Positions 1 through 7,737 of a stretch of DNA of 38,570 nt are shown piece after piece. The position numbers and the translations under genes were made by a program. How positions within the stretch are numbered: the first letter of the stretch is position 1; each line of letters begins with the position of its first letter. Under the pieces are notes generated by a model, which did not search any database, was not told the DNA's origin, and saw only the letters and a list, made by a program, of their open reading frames with translations. Source of the stretch: Elusimicrobiota bacterium. Its GTDB lineage: Bacteria > Elusimicrobiota > Elusimicrobia > UBA1565 > UBA9628. The DNA is taken from contig JACQWX010000112.1 in assembly GCA_016209035.1 (NCBI GenBank), positions 1 to 38,570 of the forward strand, read 5' to 3'.

Positions 1-398
1 GCGTCGCCATGCAGGTCTATGCGGCCGCGATGGTCTACAACGCCTTCCGCGTCGCCCAAGGACGCATCGCGCAGCAGCACGGAATCGCGCCGGAAGACAT
101 CTCGCCGGCCAAGCTCTTCCCGAAGCTGGCGGAGGCCTCGCGCGGGCGGGCGGAAGCGGAATTGATGTTTCTCAGAATCAACCGCGCCAATGGCGGCAAT
201 CTCGTCAAGCCGGATATCAGCGACCTGCCGACCTGCCAAACGACTCTTCAAGCCATCCTCGTCAAGAAACGCAACGGGCATCGCCGCAGGAAGTACTTCG
301 TCCGAGGGAGAAAGCTCTGGGGGGACCTCACCGCCCACCGAAACCAGTCCGGTCGTGCTCAGCTAAACAGAGCCAGACTTGGAGGCAGGATTCCGTGA
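1..398 (+). CDS. transposase-like C-terminal fragment (truncated by window edge)
   Basis: The reading frame is open to the left edge of the window, so the gene begins outside it; the first Met seen is at base 9. The visible product (about 130 residues) has a helical segment rich in Ala, Arg and Gln, and a basic end containing RRRKYFVRGRKLW. The overall look is that of the C-terminal end of an IS4/IS5-type transposase, but no DDE catalytic residue lies in the visible part, so the family is not proven. It sits beside a lower-GC stretch and a restriction-modification system, which fits a mobile-element remnant at the edge of an acquired island. It could instead be another DNA-associated protein. 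Confidence 0.4.
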   Translation, partial: VAMQVYAAAMVYNAFRVAQGRIAQQHGIAPEDISPAKLFPKLAEASRGRAEAELMFLRINRANGGNLVKPDISDLPTCQTTLQAILVKKRNGHRRRKYFVRGRKLWGDLTAHRNQSGRAQLNRARLGGRIP

Positions 399-402
399 GA
401 GA

Positions 403-545
403 CTGTTGTTGTTTGCCGTTGTCGTTGGATTGAAGAGAAGAACTGCCGTGACCCCGGACGGTCAGCTTGTTCTTGCTGCCGTTGCCGTGTCGTTGTCGTA
501 TCGTTGATCTCGGGTTGTTGTGTTGTTGCCGTTAGGCTGTTTGTC
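403..545. repeat. GTT/GTC/GCC-rich low-complexity tract
   Basis: This segment is made largely of imperfect GTT, GTC, GCC and TTG triplets in two blocks around an ordinary core. It has no conserved unit length and does not keep a coding frame. It looks like degenerate trinucleotide slippage sequence. Confidence 0.35.
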
Positions 546-733
546 GTCGGACGTGCGGTTTTTTTCGAGAGGAGGACGTAGAGATAGCAAGCATTCCGCG
601 CGGATCGCTCCCGGAGCGTCCGCAAGGCGACTATGTTTGGAATCGCGGGTGGTTGGTCTTTGGCATTCCTCCGATGGGAGAAAACGTGGGGCCTCGCAAA
701 AGATGGCGTCTTTTCCAGCTCTTTTTGTCTGAC

Positions 734-751
734 TGTTGGCGCGCGCCAACA
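734..751. repeat. perfect 18-bp palindrome
   Basis: TGTTGGCGCGCGCCAACA reads the same on both strands, with no spacer. It lies in gene-free DNA and is not followed by a T-run, so it is not a classical terminator. It could be a dimeric-protein binding site or a relic of a mobile-element end. Confidence 0.5.
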
Positions 752-1098
752 CTTTGAATCGGGTCCGGGGAGCCCTGGAGGGGAGGGATGTAAGAAGCTG
801 CCCAGACGAACGCGGAGAAACTCACAAAGACTTCAGCCTACTTGCTACCCCTTTATGTTAGCAGTTTTCGAAGGGCACGTCAAATTCTCGTCGGAAACGC
901 CAGAGACGCGACCAGCTATAGCCGTGCTGTATCATCGAGCCTGAGATGCACCGCAGAGGGCCAGCCCGCGGTCTGACGCCCAGTGCTTCCCCATGCTGCC
1001 TGCTGGATCCGCAGCGTACCCTGTGTCCACAATCTGGGACGATCGTCTCGCACGTGTCTCCGGGACGCAAGATTGACGTGCTACAGAGTCGTACCCAT

Positions 1099-1130
1099 CC
1101 CCGGGGTCCGTTTCAGTGAGCAGACCCGGG
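1099..1130. repeat. imperfect GC-rich hairpin
   Basis: CCCGGG-G-TC near 1100-1108 pairs with GACCCGGG at 1123-1130, giving an 8-bp stem with one bulged G and a loop of about 14 nt. No T-run follows. A related direct repeat (TTTCAGTGAGCAG, then TTTCGGTGAGCGG) overlaps it. Role unknown. Confidence 0.25.
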
Positions 1131-1272
1131 GCGGTTTCGGTGAGCGGCGAAGCTGGAAGTCGTTGGCTCATGTTAGCGGAGGTCAGAAGCTCACGAAATT
1201 AACTTAGGAGCAATGAGGCTTAGGGTTCCTGAACACAGGGAACAAAATCAACCCTCAGTCGTATATATGAAT

Positions 1273-1280
1273 AGGAGGAA
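1273..1280 (+). promoter_or_regulatory. ribosome binding site of the methyltransferase
   Basis: AGGAGGAA ends two bases before the ATG at 1283. It is one of the most consensus-like Shine-Dalgarno sequences in the window and supports the chosen start. Confidence 0.7.
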
Positions 1281-1282
1281 AT

Positions 1283-2269
1283 ATGATATCATCAAACCCA
1301 GTCAATGCAGGTCTAAATCCGTCAAATGGGAGCACCCTTCAGATGAGCCGAGCGCAAGCCACCATCGAGCCGCCGAAAACACACTTGTCCCAAAGGACCG
1401 TTGTCTCACGAATCGGAGACGCCACGCTACACCAACTCCATCGCGGCGATGCCCGGAACCTGGACTGGATTTCAGACGGGTCGGTCCACCTCGTTGTGAC
1501 TTCCCCGCCCTACTGGACTCTGAAGAGATACAACGACATCCCGGGCCAGCTCGGACATCTTGAAGACTACGAGCGCTTCATGGATGAGCTGGACAAGGTG
1601 TGGCGGCACTGCCACCGGACGCTCGTGCCGGGTGGACGGCTCATCTGCGTGGTCGGCGACGTCTGCATCGCGCGACGCAGGAACAACGGCCGCCACATGG
1701 TCGTCCCTCTGCATGCGGACATCTCGGTGCGCTGCCGGAAGATCGGGCTCGACTACCTCACCCCCATACTTTGGTCCAAAATCACCAACGCAAGCTATGA
1801 GGTGGAGAACGGGTCGTCCTTCCTCGGTAAGCCGTACGAGCCCAATGCCATCATCAAGAACGACATTGAGTACATCCTCATGCTGCGCAAGCCGGGCGGC
1901 TATCGGCAGCCGACTGACGAGCAAAGGACGCTATCCAGGATCACGAAGGATGACTACGCCAAGTGGTTCCGCTCATTCTGGACGGACGTGACCGGCGCGT
2001 CCACGCGCGAGCATCCGGCTCCGTTTCCGCTCCAGTTGGCTGACCGGCTGGTCCGGATGTTCTCCTTCGTGGGCGACACGGTGCTCGATCCGTTTGCAGG
2101 CACGTTCTCGACCACGGCCGCGGCCATGCATGCCGGCCGCAACAGCATCGCCAATGAGCTGGACCGGGCATACTTCAAGATGGGAATGGAGCGCGTGCGC
2201 CGGGAAGCCAACGAAAAGGACTCGCTCTTCAAGAACCCGCCCCGCATTGAGGTGCTGCGATCAGACTGA
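1283..2269 (+). CDS. DNA methyltransferase, N4-cytosine type, of an R-M system
   Basis: Product of 328 residues. It transfers a methyl group from S-adenosylmethionine to an exocyclic amino group of DNA. The catalytic motif IV is TSPPYW at residues 73-78. The S-P-P-Y form favours N4-cytosine methylation; N6-adenine enzymes usually have D/N-P-P-Y. The SAM-binding motif I comes later (DPFAGTFST, 269-277), preceded by a motif X-like stretch starting HPAPFP (244-249), which is the beta-class order. A consensus Shine-Dalgarno fixes the start. The 3' end overlaps the convergent endonuclease gene by 9 bases, so the two form one R-M unit. GC is lower than in the metabolic genes to the right, in keeping with horizontal acquisition. 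The recognition sequence cannot be read from the protein. Confidence 0.9.
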   Translation: MISSNPVNAGLNPSNGSTLQMSRAQATIEPPKTHLSQRTVVSRIGDATLHQLHRGDARNLDWISDGSVHLVVTSPPYWTLKRYNDIPGQLGHLEDYERFMDELDKVWRHCHRTLVPGGRLICVVGDVCIARRRNNGRHMVVPLHADISVRCRKIGLDYLTPILWSKITNASYEVENGSSFLGKPYEPNAIIKNDIEYILMLRKPGGYRQPTDEQRTLSRITKDDYAKWFRSFWTDVTGASTREHPAPFPLQLADRLVRMFSFVGDTVLDPFAGTFSTTAAAMHAGRNSIANELDRAYFKMGMERVRREANEKDSLFKNPPRIEVLRSD

Positions 2270-3031
2270 ACCGAACCGTTCCGAATAGAACCGCGTGACT
2301 CGACCAATGGCGGTCTGATAATGATCCTTCTCTCCGGGTTGCGGGGCTGGCGAGGCTGTCCAAAGCGACACGCCGCCGATGTTGTCGGTGTTGACCACGA
2401 ACGTGCAGTAGGCGTCGAACCCGGCCTGCCCGACTGCGTCCCGAATGGGCAGACCCTGAAGGTGCTGGATCATGGAGGCCGCGACATCCGGCTGCCGGTG
2501 GTCCAGAAAGAAGATGTTCTTACGCGACTTCTGTCTGAGCGGCGAGGCGAAACGATCGGCAATGTTGACCATCGTGATGCCGACGGCGATTGCATCAGGC
2601 CGTCCCTGGTGGACGATTTCATGCGAGGACCCCAATTCGTCGAATATCCGGGGCTGGGACTTCTTGTGCTCCGTCATGACCGTCTTAGCTTCGCAGGAAA
2701 TGAATACCTCGGAGAGCTCGGCCGCCTTTGGGAAGCCCTTGATGGGGCTACCCTCGGGATCAAGCTGTTGCGGTCGGCCTATGGCCAAGTCAATCGTCTT
2801 CTTCTTGCCGTTGGGCCAGATGTGCCCGATGTTGATGCCGAAAGCGATTCTGCCGGCGGATGCTTGTTCGCGGAGGCTAGGGCAGATGGACAGGATGTCT
2901 TCCGCGACAAGGGTGCATAGGGCGATTGAATGAGCATCGCTTCGGGAGTGGTACTTGTAGACGTGGCCGTACTTGGGGTCGCGATGCCGATGGTTGGCGA
3001 GCCACTCCGCGAAGCGCTCCAGAGCGTTCAT
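2261..3031 (-). CDS. type II restriction endonuclease, PD-(D/E)XK-like
   Basis: Product of 256 residues from the ATG at 3031. A GTG at 3061 would add ten residues; neither start has a clear Shine-Dalgarno. It probably cuts the DNA sequence protected by the neighbouring methyltransferase. A PD-(D/E)XK active site can be proposed: Asp81 in a beta-strand (KKTIDLAIG) followed 33 residues later by Glu114-Ala-Lys116 in the strand EVFISCEAK. The downstream helix (TEHKKSQPRIFDELGSS) is rich in charged residues. Length and arrangement, convergent with an m4C methyltransferase, are typical of type II systems. The call rests on this motif and context; I cannot name the specific enzyme family. Confidence 0.72.
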   Translation of the reverse strand: MNALERFAEWLANHRHRDPKYGHVYKYHSRSDAHSIALCTLVAEDILSICPSLREQASAGRIAFGINIGHIWPNGKKKTIDLAIGRPQQLDPEGSPIKGFPKAAELSEVFISCEAKTVMTEHKKSQPRIFDELGSSHEIVHQGRPDAIAVGITMVNIADRFASPLRQKSRKNIFFLDHRQPDVAASMIQHLQGLPIRDAVGQAGFDAYCTFVVNTDNIGGVSLWTASPAPQPGEKDHYQTAIGRVTRFYSERFGSV

Positions 3032-3052
3032 TTGAGTGTTGCGAGTATAGCA

Positions 3053-3057
3053 AGGAG
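3053..3057 (+). promoter_or_regulatory. ribosome binding site of the HTH protein
   Basis: AGGAG lies five bases before the ATG at 3063. It overlaps the 5' end of the divergent endonuclease gene, so the two promoters must lie inside or across each other's coding sequence. Confidence 0.55.
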
Positions 3058-3062
3058 CCACG

Positions 3063-3302
3063 ATGGCTGAGAAGCGACTTTTTACCGTTGAGGAAGCGGC
3101 CTACTACCTGGGGCTGACAAAGACGACCCTTTACACCTGGACCTGCCAGAAGAAGATCCCCCATGTGAAGATTGGCCGGGCGCTGAGATTTGATAAAGCC
3201 GAACTAGACGCCTGGGTCGAGGCCAAGAAGATAGCTGTGCCTTCAGCCCAACGGTCCAAGGCTGCAGGGCCGCCTGAGCCGGCGTTTGCCGCGGGATTCT
3301 AG
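3063..3302 (+). CDS. small excisionase/MerR-type helix-turn-helix DNA-binding protein
   Basis: Product of 79 residues. Residues 6-55 form a winged HTH of the excisionase/HTH_17 type: a Phe-Thr-Val-x-Glu-Ala-Ala entry, a turn at YLGLTKTTLY, then a basic wing (PHVKIGRALRFDKAELDAW). This family covers phage and transposon excisionases and small regulators. The C-terminal 25 residues are Ala/Pro-rich and probably disordered. The gene is divergent from the endonuclease with starts only 2-32 bp apart, so it could control the R-M system, although classical controller proteins are of the Xre/HTH_3 type. Its TAG stop shares a CTAG with the stop of the convergent amidohydrolase gene. Alternative: a leftover excisionase of the element that brought in the R-M genes. 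Confidence 0.8.
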   Translation: MAEKRLFTVEEAAYYLGLTKTTLYTWTCQKKIPHVKIGRALRFDKAELDAWVEAKKIAVPSAQRSKAAGPPEPAFAAGF

Positions 3303-4510
3303 AACCCCTGAGGAGGGCCTCTCCGGCGGCCGCCCGGAGGCCCGCGCCGTCTTCCGGGCCCCTCTCCGCCGCCCTGTCCCTGTCCTCGACCCCGGCCTTC
3401 GAGCAGCTCCTCCTGCGGCAGCGGCTGGTAGGACCGCTCCGAAGCCATTTCCTCGGGCTTGATGCCCAGGCCGTAGACCAGGCCCGTGTTCTCAAACGCC
3501 ACCTTGCGCGCCAGGTCCATGGGCAGCTGGTTGAGTATCTCACGCGAGCCGTTCGTGCTGTCCGGGAACCTCATGGGAAGGCTGGGGTCCGGATAGAACA
3601 TGTCGCTCCCTAGGAGGAACCGGTCCGGAAAGTCGCTCATGAGCTCGATCCACTCGGGCTTGAGCCTGCCGTTGTCGAGCAAGCGGTTCTGCGCCAAGCT
3701 GTGGTAATGGTCCTTGACGCTGAAGTAGAGGTTGGGATGGGCCTGCAGGAGCCGGCGCAGGAGCTCCACGGAGAAATGCCCGGTGTGGTCCCATCCCGCG
3801 TGGACCCAGATGATCTTGGCCTTTCGGTTGTGAGCCAGAAGCCTTTCGAGCCCCGTGACGTTCTCCTTGAGGGTCTCGGGGTTTCGGTCGCTGCGCGCGG
3901 TGAACCGGTCCCTGGGGAACGGGAAGTCGGGCTCGGCCACGGCCTCCATGTGCAGGTCGATGGGCAGGCCCTTCTCGGCCGCGATATCGGCCAGGAGCTT
4001 GAAAAGCTCGTGGTCCGGCGGCGCGGAAATATGCGGGTGGTTGCGGTCGAAGGAGAAGTGCTCGGCCGCGAACTCCCCGAACCCGACCGCTCCGGCACGG
4101 GCGATCTCCTCGGCCTTCTTGCGGAACTCCTTCTTCATGGCGTCCGTGGTCTTGCCGGCCGCGACCGCTTTCTGGATGACGGGATTGAGAAGTCCTCCTC
4201 CCCCCAGGAAAGCGAACCTGCCGGGATGCCCCTTCACCACGGCGAGCAAGGACTTGTAGGTGTAGAGATGGTCCTGCCCGGGAGTGAACGGGGGCGGCAT
4301 GATGAGGCACTCCCGGATGCCCACCTTGTCCATGAACTTCAAGGCATGCTGCGCTGCCGCCTCATAGCCCGCGGGCGAGTCGGCGTGCAGATGGATATGG
4401 GTCTCGATGTACTCCAGATGGCTCGGGTCTGTCGCGGCGGGTTCTGCGGCCGTGACCGGGACCCTCACCCCAACGAGAGAACATGCAAGGACGAAGCCAA
4501 GACATCTCAT
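3299..4510 (-). CDS. exported amidohydrolase (amidohydrolase-2 type) with Gly/Arg/Pro-rich tail
   Basis: Product of 403 residues from the ATG at 4510, chosen because AGGAGG stands six bases upstream; an ATG seven codons earlier has no such site. The N-terminus is a signal peptide (hydrophobic to about residue 20, VTAAE cleavage region). An FVLAC lipobox is possible but very close to the N-terminus. The body is a TIM-barrel amidohydrolase: THIHLH just after the signal peptide, a later VHAGWDHTG, and a GSDMF segment with the expected Asp. Substrate unknown. The last 30 or so residues (G-R-G-Q-G-Q repeats, then RRRGPP repeats) are low-complexity and very basic, unusual for this family. It is the last gene of the molybdenum-enzyme operon, 33 bases after the phosphatase stop. 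Confidence 0.8.
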   Translation of the reverse strand: MRCLGFVLACSLVGVRVPVTAAEPAATDPSHLEYIETHIHLHADSPAGYEAAAQHALKFMDKVGIRECLIMPPPFTPGQDHLYTYKSLLAVVKGHPGRFAFLGGGGLLNPVIQKAVAAGKTTDAMKKEFRKKAEEIARAGAVGFGEFAAEHFSFDRNHPHISAPPDHELFKLLADIAAEKGLPIDLHMEAVAEPDFPFPRDRFTARSDRNPETLKENVTGLERLLAHNRKAKIIWVHAGWDHTGHFSVELLRRLLQAHPNLYFSVKDHYHSLAQNRLLDNGRLKPEWIELMSDFPDRFLLGSDMFYPDPSLPMRFPDSTNGSREILNQLPMDLARKVAFENTGLVYGLGIKPEEMASERSYQPLPQEELLEGRGRGQGQGGGEGPGRRRGPPGGRRRGPPQGF

Positions 4511-4543
4511 GAGACACCTCCTGCCGTTCATCCTACAACATCA

Positions 4544-5236
4544 TCAATCCGCCGGGACACTGCTGAGGCCCCGAAGGCGCTCGAAAATGGCGTGCCGCAT
4601 GCGGCGGTAGGGGCTTCTCAGCCACCGGCGCTCGAAGCGGTAGAGGGCGTAGGTGATGAAATAGGCGGCGAAGACGTCTATGGAGTAGTGCAGCCTGATG
4701 AGGAGCACGGTCGCGGCCATGAGCACGGACAGGGCCAAGAAGCTCCACGCGACCCAGGTCCTGCGGTGCGCCAGGTAGCCCAGGTATGGCATGGCGGTGT
4801 GCGCGGAGAAGAATAGGTCGTGCTTGAAGTTGATGTAGCGGCCAATATAAAGGTAGAGCGGATCATCGCCAATCAGGAGCGCGCCCTTGGGCAGGTGCAT
4901 GGGCGTCAGGATGATGAACCCGCAGCGGACCAGGATGAGCAGGGTGTAGAGCCAGATGATGTGAGCCGCGCGGTGCCTCTCGTAGAGCCAGCCGGCCGCG
5001 AAGGCCCAGAAGAGGAACAGGGCGAAGCCCCAGACGAAGAGCACCCTGAGGTCCACGACGGGCAGGGTGCTCAGGAGGACGTCGGGCGAAGGCCGGGCCA
5101 GCTCGCCCTGGACATCCGCGAACCTTCCCGCCAGGTAGTTGACGTAGAAGGCGGCGAGGAGCCCGCAGAAGGCCACCGCGGTCTCCGCGACGCGAGCAGG
5201 GGTCAGCCGGTCCCGGTCCCAGGGGTTCACGGTCAT
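4544..5236 (-). CDS. PAP2-superfamily membrane phosphatase/transferase (sphingomyelin-synthase-like C-terminal type)
   Basis: Product of 230 residues with about six predicted membrane helices (around 19-36, 64-82, 92-111, 145-155, 162-180, 186-199). Catalytic residues of the PAP2_C type are visible: His146 in FFSAHTAM, and His183 with Asp187 in LHYSID. Such proteins hydrolyse or transfer lipid phosphate groups at the membrane; phosphatidate or head-group transfer is likely, but the substrate is unknown. The ATG overlaps the TGA of the FAD subunit (ATGA), so translation is probably coupled to the molybdenum-enzyme operon, where a lipid enzyme is an odd partner. Confidence 0.8.
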   Translation of the reverse strand: MTVNPWDRDRLTPARVAETAVAFCGLLAAFYVNYLAGRFADVQGELARPSPDVLLSTLPVVDLRVLFVWGFALFLFWAFAAGWLYERHRAAHIIWLYTLLILVRCGFIILTPMHLPKGALLIGDDPLYLYIGRYINFKHDLFFSAHTAMPYLGYLAHRRTWVAWSFLALSVLMAATVLLIRLHYSIDVFAAYFITYALYRFERRWLRSPYRRMRHAIFERLRGLSSVPAD

Positions 5237-7737
5237 GCGCCGGTCAGCAGGAGCTTGCGCAGCAAGGCCTTGATGATCTGGACCTTGTAGGCGTTCTTGG
5301 CCAGGCTGCAGGCGCCCCGGACAGCGACCTCCCCGGCTTTGACGGCGGTCTCCTCCGAAAACGTTTTGCCTGCCAGGAACTCCTCGACCTCGCGGGCCCT
5401 GAGAGGGACCGGCGCCACGGCTCCGAGCGCCACGCGGGCGCTCCGGATCCTGACTCCTTCCAGCTCGAGGACCGAAGCCACGCTCACGATCGGGAAATCG
5501 ATCGACCGGCGCAGCCTGAACTTGAGGTAGTCCTGCCTGGTCTTCGGCCGCGGCCGGGGCAGCTCGACCGCGGTCACGAGCTCGTCCTGGTCGAGGATGG
5601 TCGCGCGCGACGGCTTGGCGTCGAAGAACCTCTCCGCGCTCAGCCTGCGCTTGGTGGTCTTGATGACGGCGCCCAGCGCGATGAGGGCGGGCCCCAAGTC
5701 CGAGGAGCTGACCGCCACGCAGGCGCAGTTCACGCAGCGGCGGGCCTCGTCTTGCGCCGAGGCAGGGTCGAGCACTCGGACCTCGTCGGCGTACAGCGTG
5801 CGCCCGGACGCAGGGGCCTCGGGCGAGGACGTTCTCCTTTCGCCCTGTGCCGGCGGGCATGCAGGGCTCTCCGCCGGCGCGGGCGCGCGGACGCGCGCTA
5901 GTTTGCGCAGGGCCTGAGAATTGACGGCGACGAAGGGGAACCCCCCTCCGTCGCGAGCCTGGGACGCGGGCTTCCTGCCGCCGCCCAGGTACCGGTCGAT
6001 GGCCGAGGCCGCCCGTCGGCCCGCGGCGATGGCCTCGATCACGGAAGCCGGGCCGCTCACCGCGTCGCCCCCGGCGAACACCCCGGCCTGGCTGGTCGCG
6101 CCGGTCTCGGGATCGGCGACGATGAGGCCCCGGGCGGTCTTCACCTTGCGGCCGACGTGAGAGAGGTCCGCGGTCTGCCCGATGGCGAGCAGGACCTGGT
6201 CGGCCTCCAGGGCCTGAGTGACGGCCGGGTCGAACTTGGGGCTGAAGCGTCCGTCTTGGTCGAAGACCGAGGTGCAGCGGACGAGCTCCATGCCGGCCAC
6301 GGATCCTTTCGACTCAAGGACCTTCCGCGGCCCCCACGAAGGCATCAACTCGATCCCCTCGGCCAGGGCGCGCTCGATGTCGTCCGGGAAGGCCGGCATG
6401 GTGTCGCGGCTCTCGAGGCAGGCGGCGGACACTTGCGCCGCGCCCAGGCGGCGCGCCGTGACCGCCACGTCCAGCGCGACGTTCCCGCCCCCGATCACCA
6501 GCACCCGCCGGCCGACCGAGACGGGACGGCCGAGCCGGACATCCCGGAGCAGGGCAAGGCCCGACTGCATCAGCTCGGCTCCGGGGAGGTCCAGGGTCTT
6601 GGGCTCCCAAGCGCCGGTCGCGAAGAAGACCGCCTGGAACCGCCTCTTCAAGCTCTTCAGGGTGACGCCGTCGCGGCCCACGCTGACTCCCGTGCGGAAC
6701 TCGATTCCCATCCGCTCGTAGGCCTTGATCAGGCCGCGCAGGACTGCCGGGGCGAGCCGGTAGGCCGGGATCCCGTAGGCGAGCATGCCGCCGGGCTCGG
6801 GCATCCTCTCGAAGACCGTCACCTGATGGCCGGCCTTCCTGAGATAGAAGGCGGCGGAGAGGCCCGCCGGTCCCGAGCCGACCACGGCCACGCGCTTCTT
6901 GCCGGCCTTGGCCGGAGCCTTCATGAGGGCGCCTGCGTGCTGGAGGACGTAGGAGCCGACATGGAGCTCGACGGCGCGGATGGCGAGCGCTTCGTCGAGG
7001 TCTCTCCGGTTGCACGCCGCCTCGCACCGGTGCGGGCACACGCGCCCGGTCACGGCGGGCATGGGATTGCGCTCGAGCACGACCCGTGCCGCGGCCGTCA
7101 GGTCGCCCTTGCGCACGCATTCGAGGTGGACCGGAATCTCGACGCGCCCTGGGCAGGCCGCCGCGCAAGCGGGGTCGGCCGCGCGCGCGGCCCCGAAGAC
7201 CGAGTGGAAGCGGTGGTCGCCCAGAAGGGCCGCGCACCTGCCCGCGCCCGGCGTCTGCCCGTCAGGGCGTGGCGCGGGCGTGCCGCTTCGATCAGAACGG
7301 GAAGGCGGCCGGTCCCCTCCTTTGCGCAGGCAGTGGAAGAGGTCCTCCGGGGTGCGGTAGTACCAGCAGCGGGGCTCCTGGCAGAGGTTCCCGCCGACCG
7401 TCGCCATGTTGCGGATCTGCGGCGAGGCGACCGACCGCGCCGCGGCGGCCAGCAGCGGATATCGCTCCCGGATCATCTCGTCCTTGGCCACCTCCGAGAG
7501 CTTGGTCAGGCTGCCGATCGAGACCCTGTTCTTGACCTTCTTGATGGAATCGAGGCCTGGGATGCGTTTCAAGTCGACGAGCAGCTCGGGATAGGCGGAG
7601 TGGATGCTGTCCTTGAGGGTGCCGAGGAGGTCCGTCCCTCCCGCCAACGCCCTGGCCCGGCCTGCCGGCCGGGCCAGGGCGGAGAGCGCCTCGGCCAAAG
7701 ACGCAGCCCTGCGAAGCTCGAACCTGCGCAGGGTCAT
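5233..7737 (-). CDS. molybdenum hydroxylase FAD subunit with an inserted GltD-like NAD(P)H oxidoreductase
   Basis: Product of 834 residues, against about 290-330 for a normal CoxM/XdhB FAD subunit. Residues 1-182 are the N-terminal part of that family (AGGTDLL at 32-38, ATVGGNLCQ at 112-120, CWYYRTP at 124-130, FHSVFGA at 177-183). Residues 675-834 are the rest (SSSDLGPALIALGA, then the C-terminal subdomain). Between them lies a complete glutamate-synthase-small-subunit-like module. It has Fe-S cysteines (C191, C195, C234, C238, C242), a first dinucleotide fold GSGPAGLS (287-294), a second GGGNVA (416-421), a C-terminal GVFAGGD (552-558) and a closing CVNCAC (668-673). The insertion point matches where hydroxybenzoyl-CoA reductase beta subunits carry a small [4Fe-4S] loop. 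Inferred role: direct electron exchange between NAD(P)H and the Mo enzyme. ATGA overlaps at both ends. Confidence 0.9.
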   Translation of the reverse strand: MTLRRFELRRAASLAEALSALARPAGRARALAGGTDLLGTLKDSIHSAYPELLVDLKRIPGLDSIKKVKNRVSIGSLTKLSEVAKDEMIRERYPLLAAAARSVASPQIRNMATVGGNLCQEPRCWYYRTPEDLFHCLRKGGDRPPSRSDRSGTPAPRPDGQTPGAGRCAALLGDHRFHSVFGAARAADPACAAACPGRVEIPVHLECVRKGDLTAAARVVLERNPMPAVTGRVCPHRCEAACNRRDLDEALAIRAVELHVGSYVLQHAGALMKAPAKAGKKRVAVVGSGPAGLSAAFYLRKAGHQVTVFERMPEPGGMLAYGIPAYRLAPAVLRGLIKAYERMGIEFRTGVSVGRDGVTLKSLKRRFQAVFFATGAWEPKTLDLPGAELMQSGLALLRDVRLGRPVSVGRRVLVIGGGNVALDVAVTARRLGAAQVSAACLESRDTMPAFPDDIERALAEGIELMPSWGPRKVLESKGSVAGMELVRCTSVFDQDGRFSPKFDPAVTQALEADQVLLAIGQTADLSHVGRKVKTARGLIVADPETGATSQAGVFAGGDAVSGPASVIEAIAAGRRAASAIDRYLGGGRKPASQARDGGGFPFVAVNSQALRKLARVRAPAPAESPACPPAQGERRTSSPEAPASGRTLYADEVRVLDPASAQDEARRCVNCACVAVSSSDLGPALIALGAVIKTTKRRLSAERFFDAKPSRATILDQDELVTAVELPRPRPKTRQDYLKFRLRRSIDFPIVSVASVLELEGVRIRSARVALGAVAPVPLRAREVEEFLAGKTFSEETAVKAGEVAVRGACSLAKNAYKVQIIKALLRKLLLTGA

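Larger units (their letters stand above)
399..1282. other. gene-free, lower-GC interval
   Basis: About 880 bases without a convincing gene. Open frames here are short, overlap on both strands and resemble no family. GC is visibly lower than in the chromosomal genes to the right. The first 160 bases are rich in GTT/GTC/GCC triplets, an 18-bp palindrome lies at 734-751, and a bulged GC-rich hairpin lies at about 1100-1130. It probably represents decayed mobile-element DNA plus the upstream region of the methyltransferase. Confidence 0.6.

Noticed and set aside
399-1282. Possible CRISPR-like or tandem array in the triplet-rich left region.
   Set aside because: No regularly spaced identical repeats or unique spacers are present.
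5240-5860. A long minus-strand frame upstream of the PAP2 gene, rich in Arg, Pro and Gly.
   Set aside because: It lies entirely within the FAD-subunit gene and is an alternative-frame shadow typical of GC-rich DNA. The PAP2 protein starts at the ATG overlapping the FAD-subunit stop.
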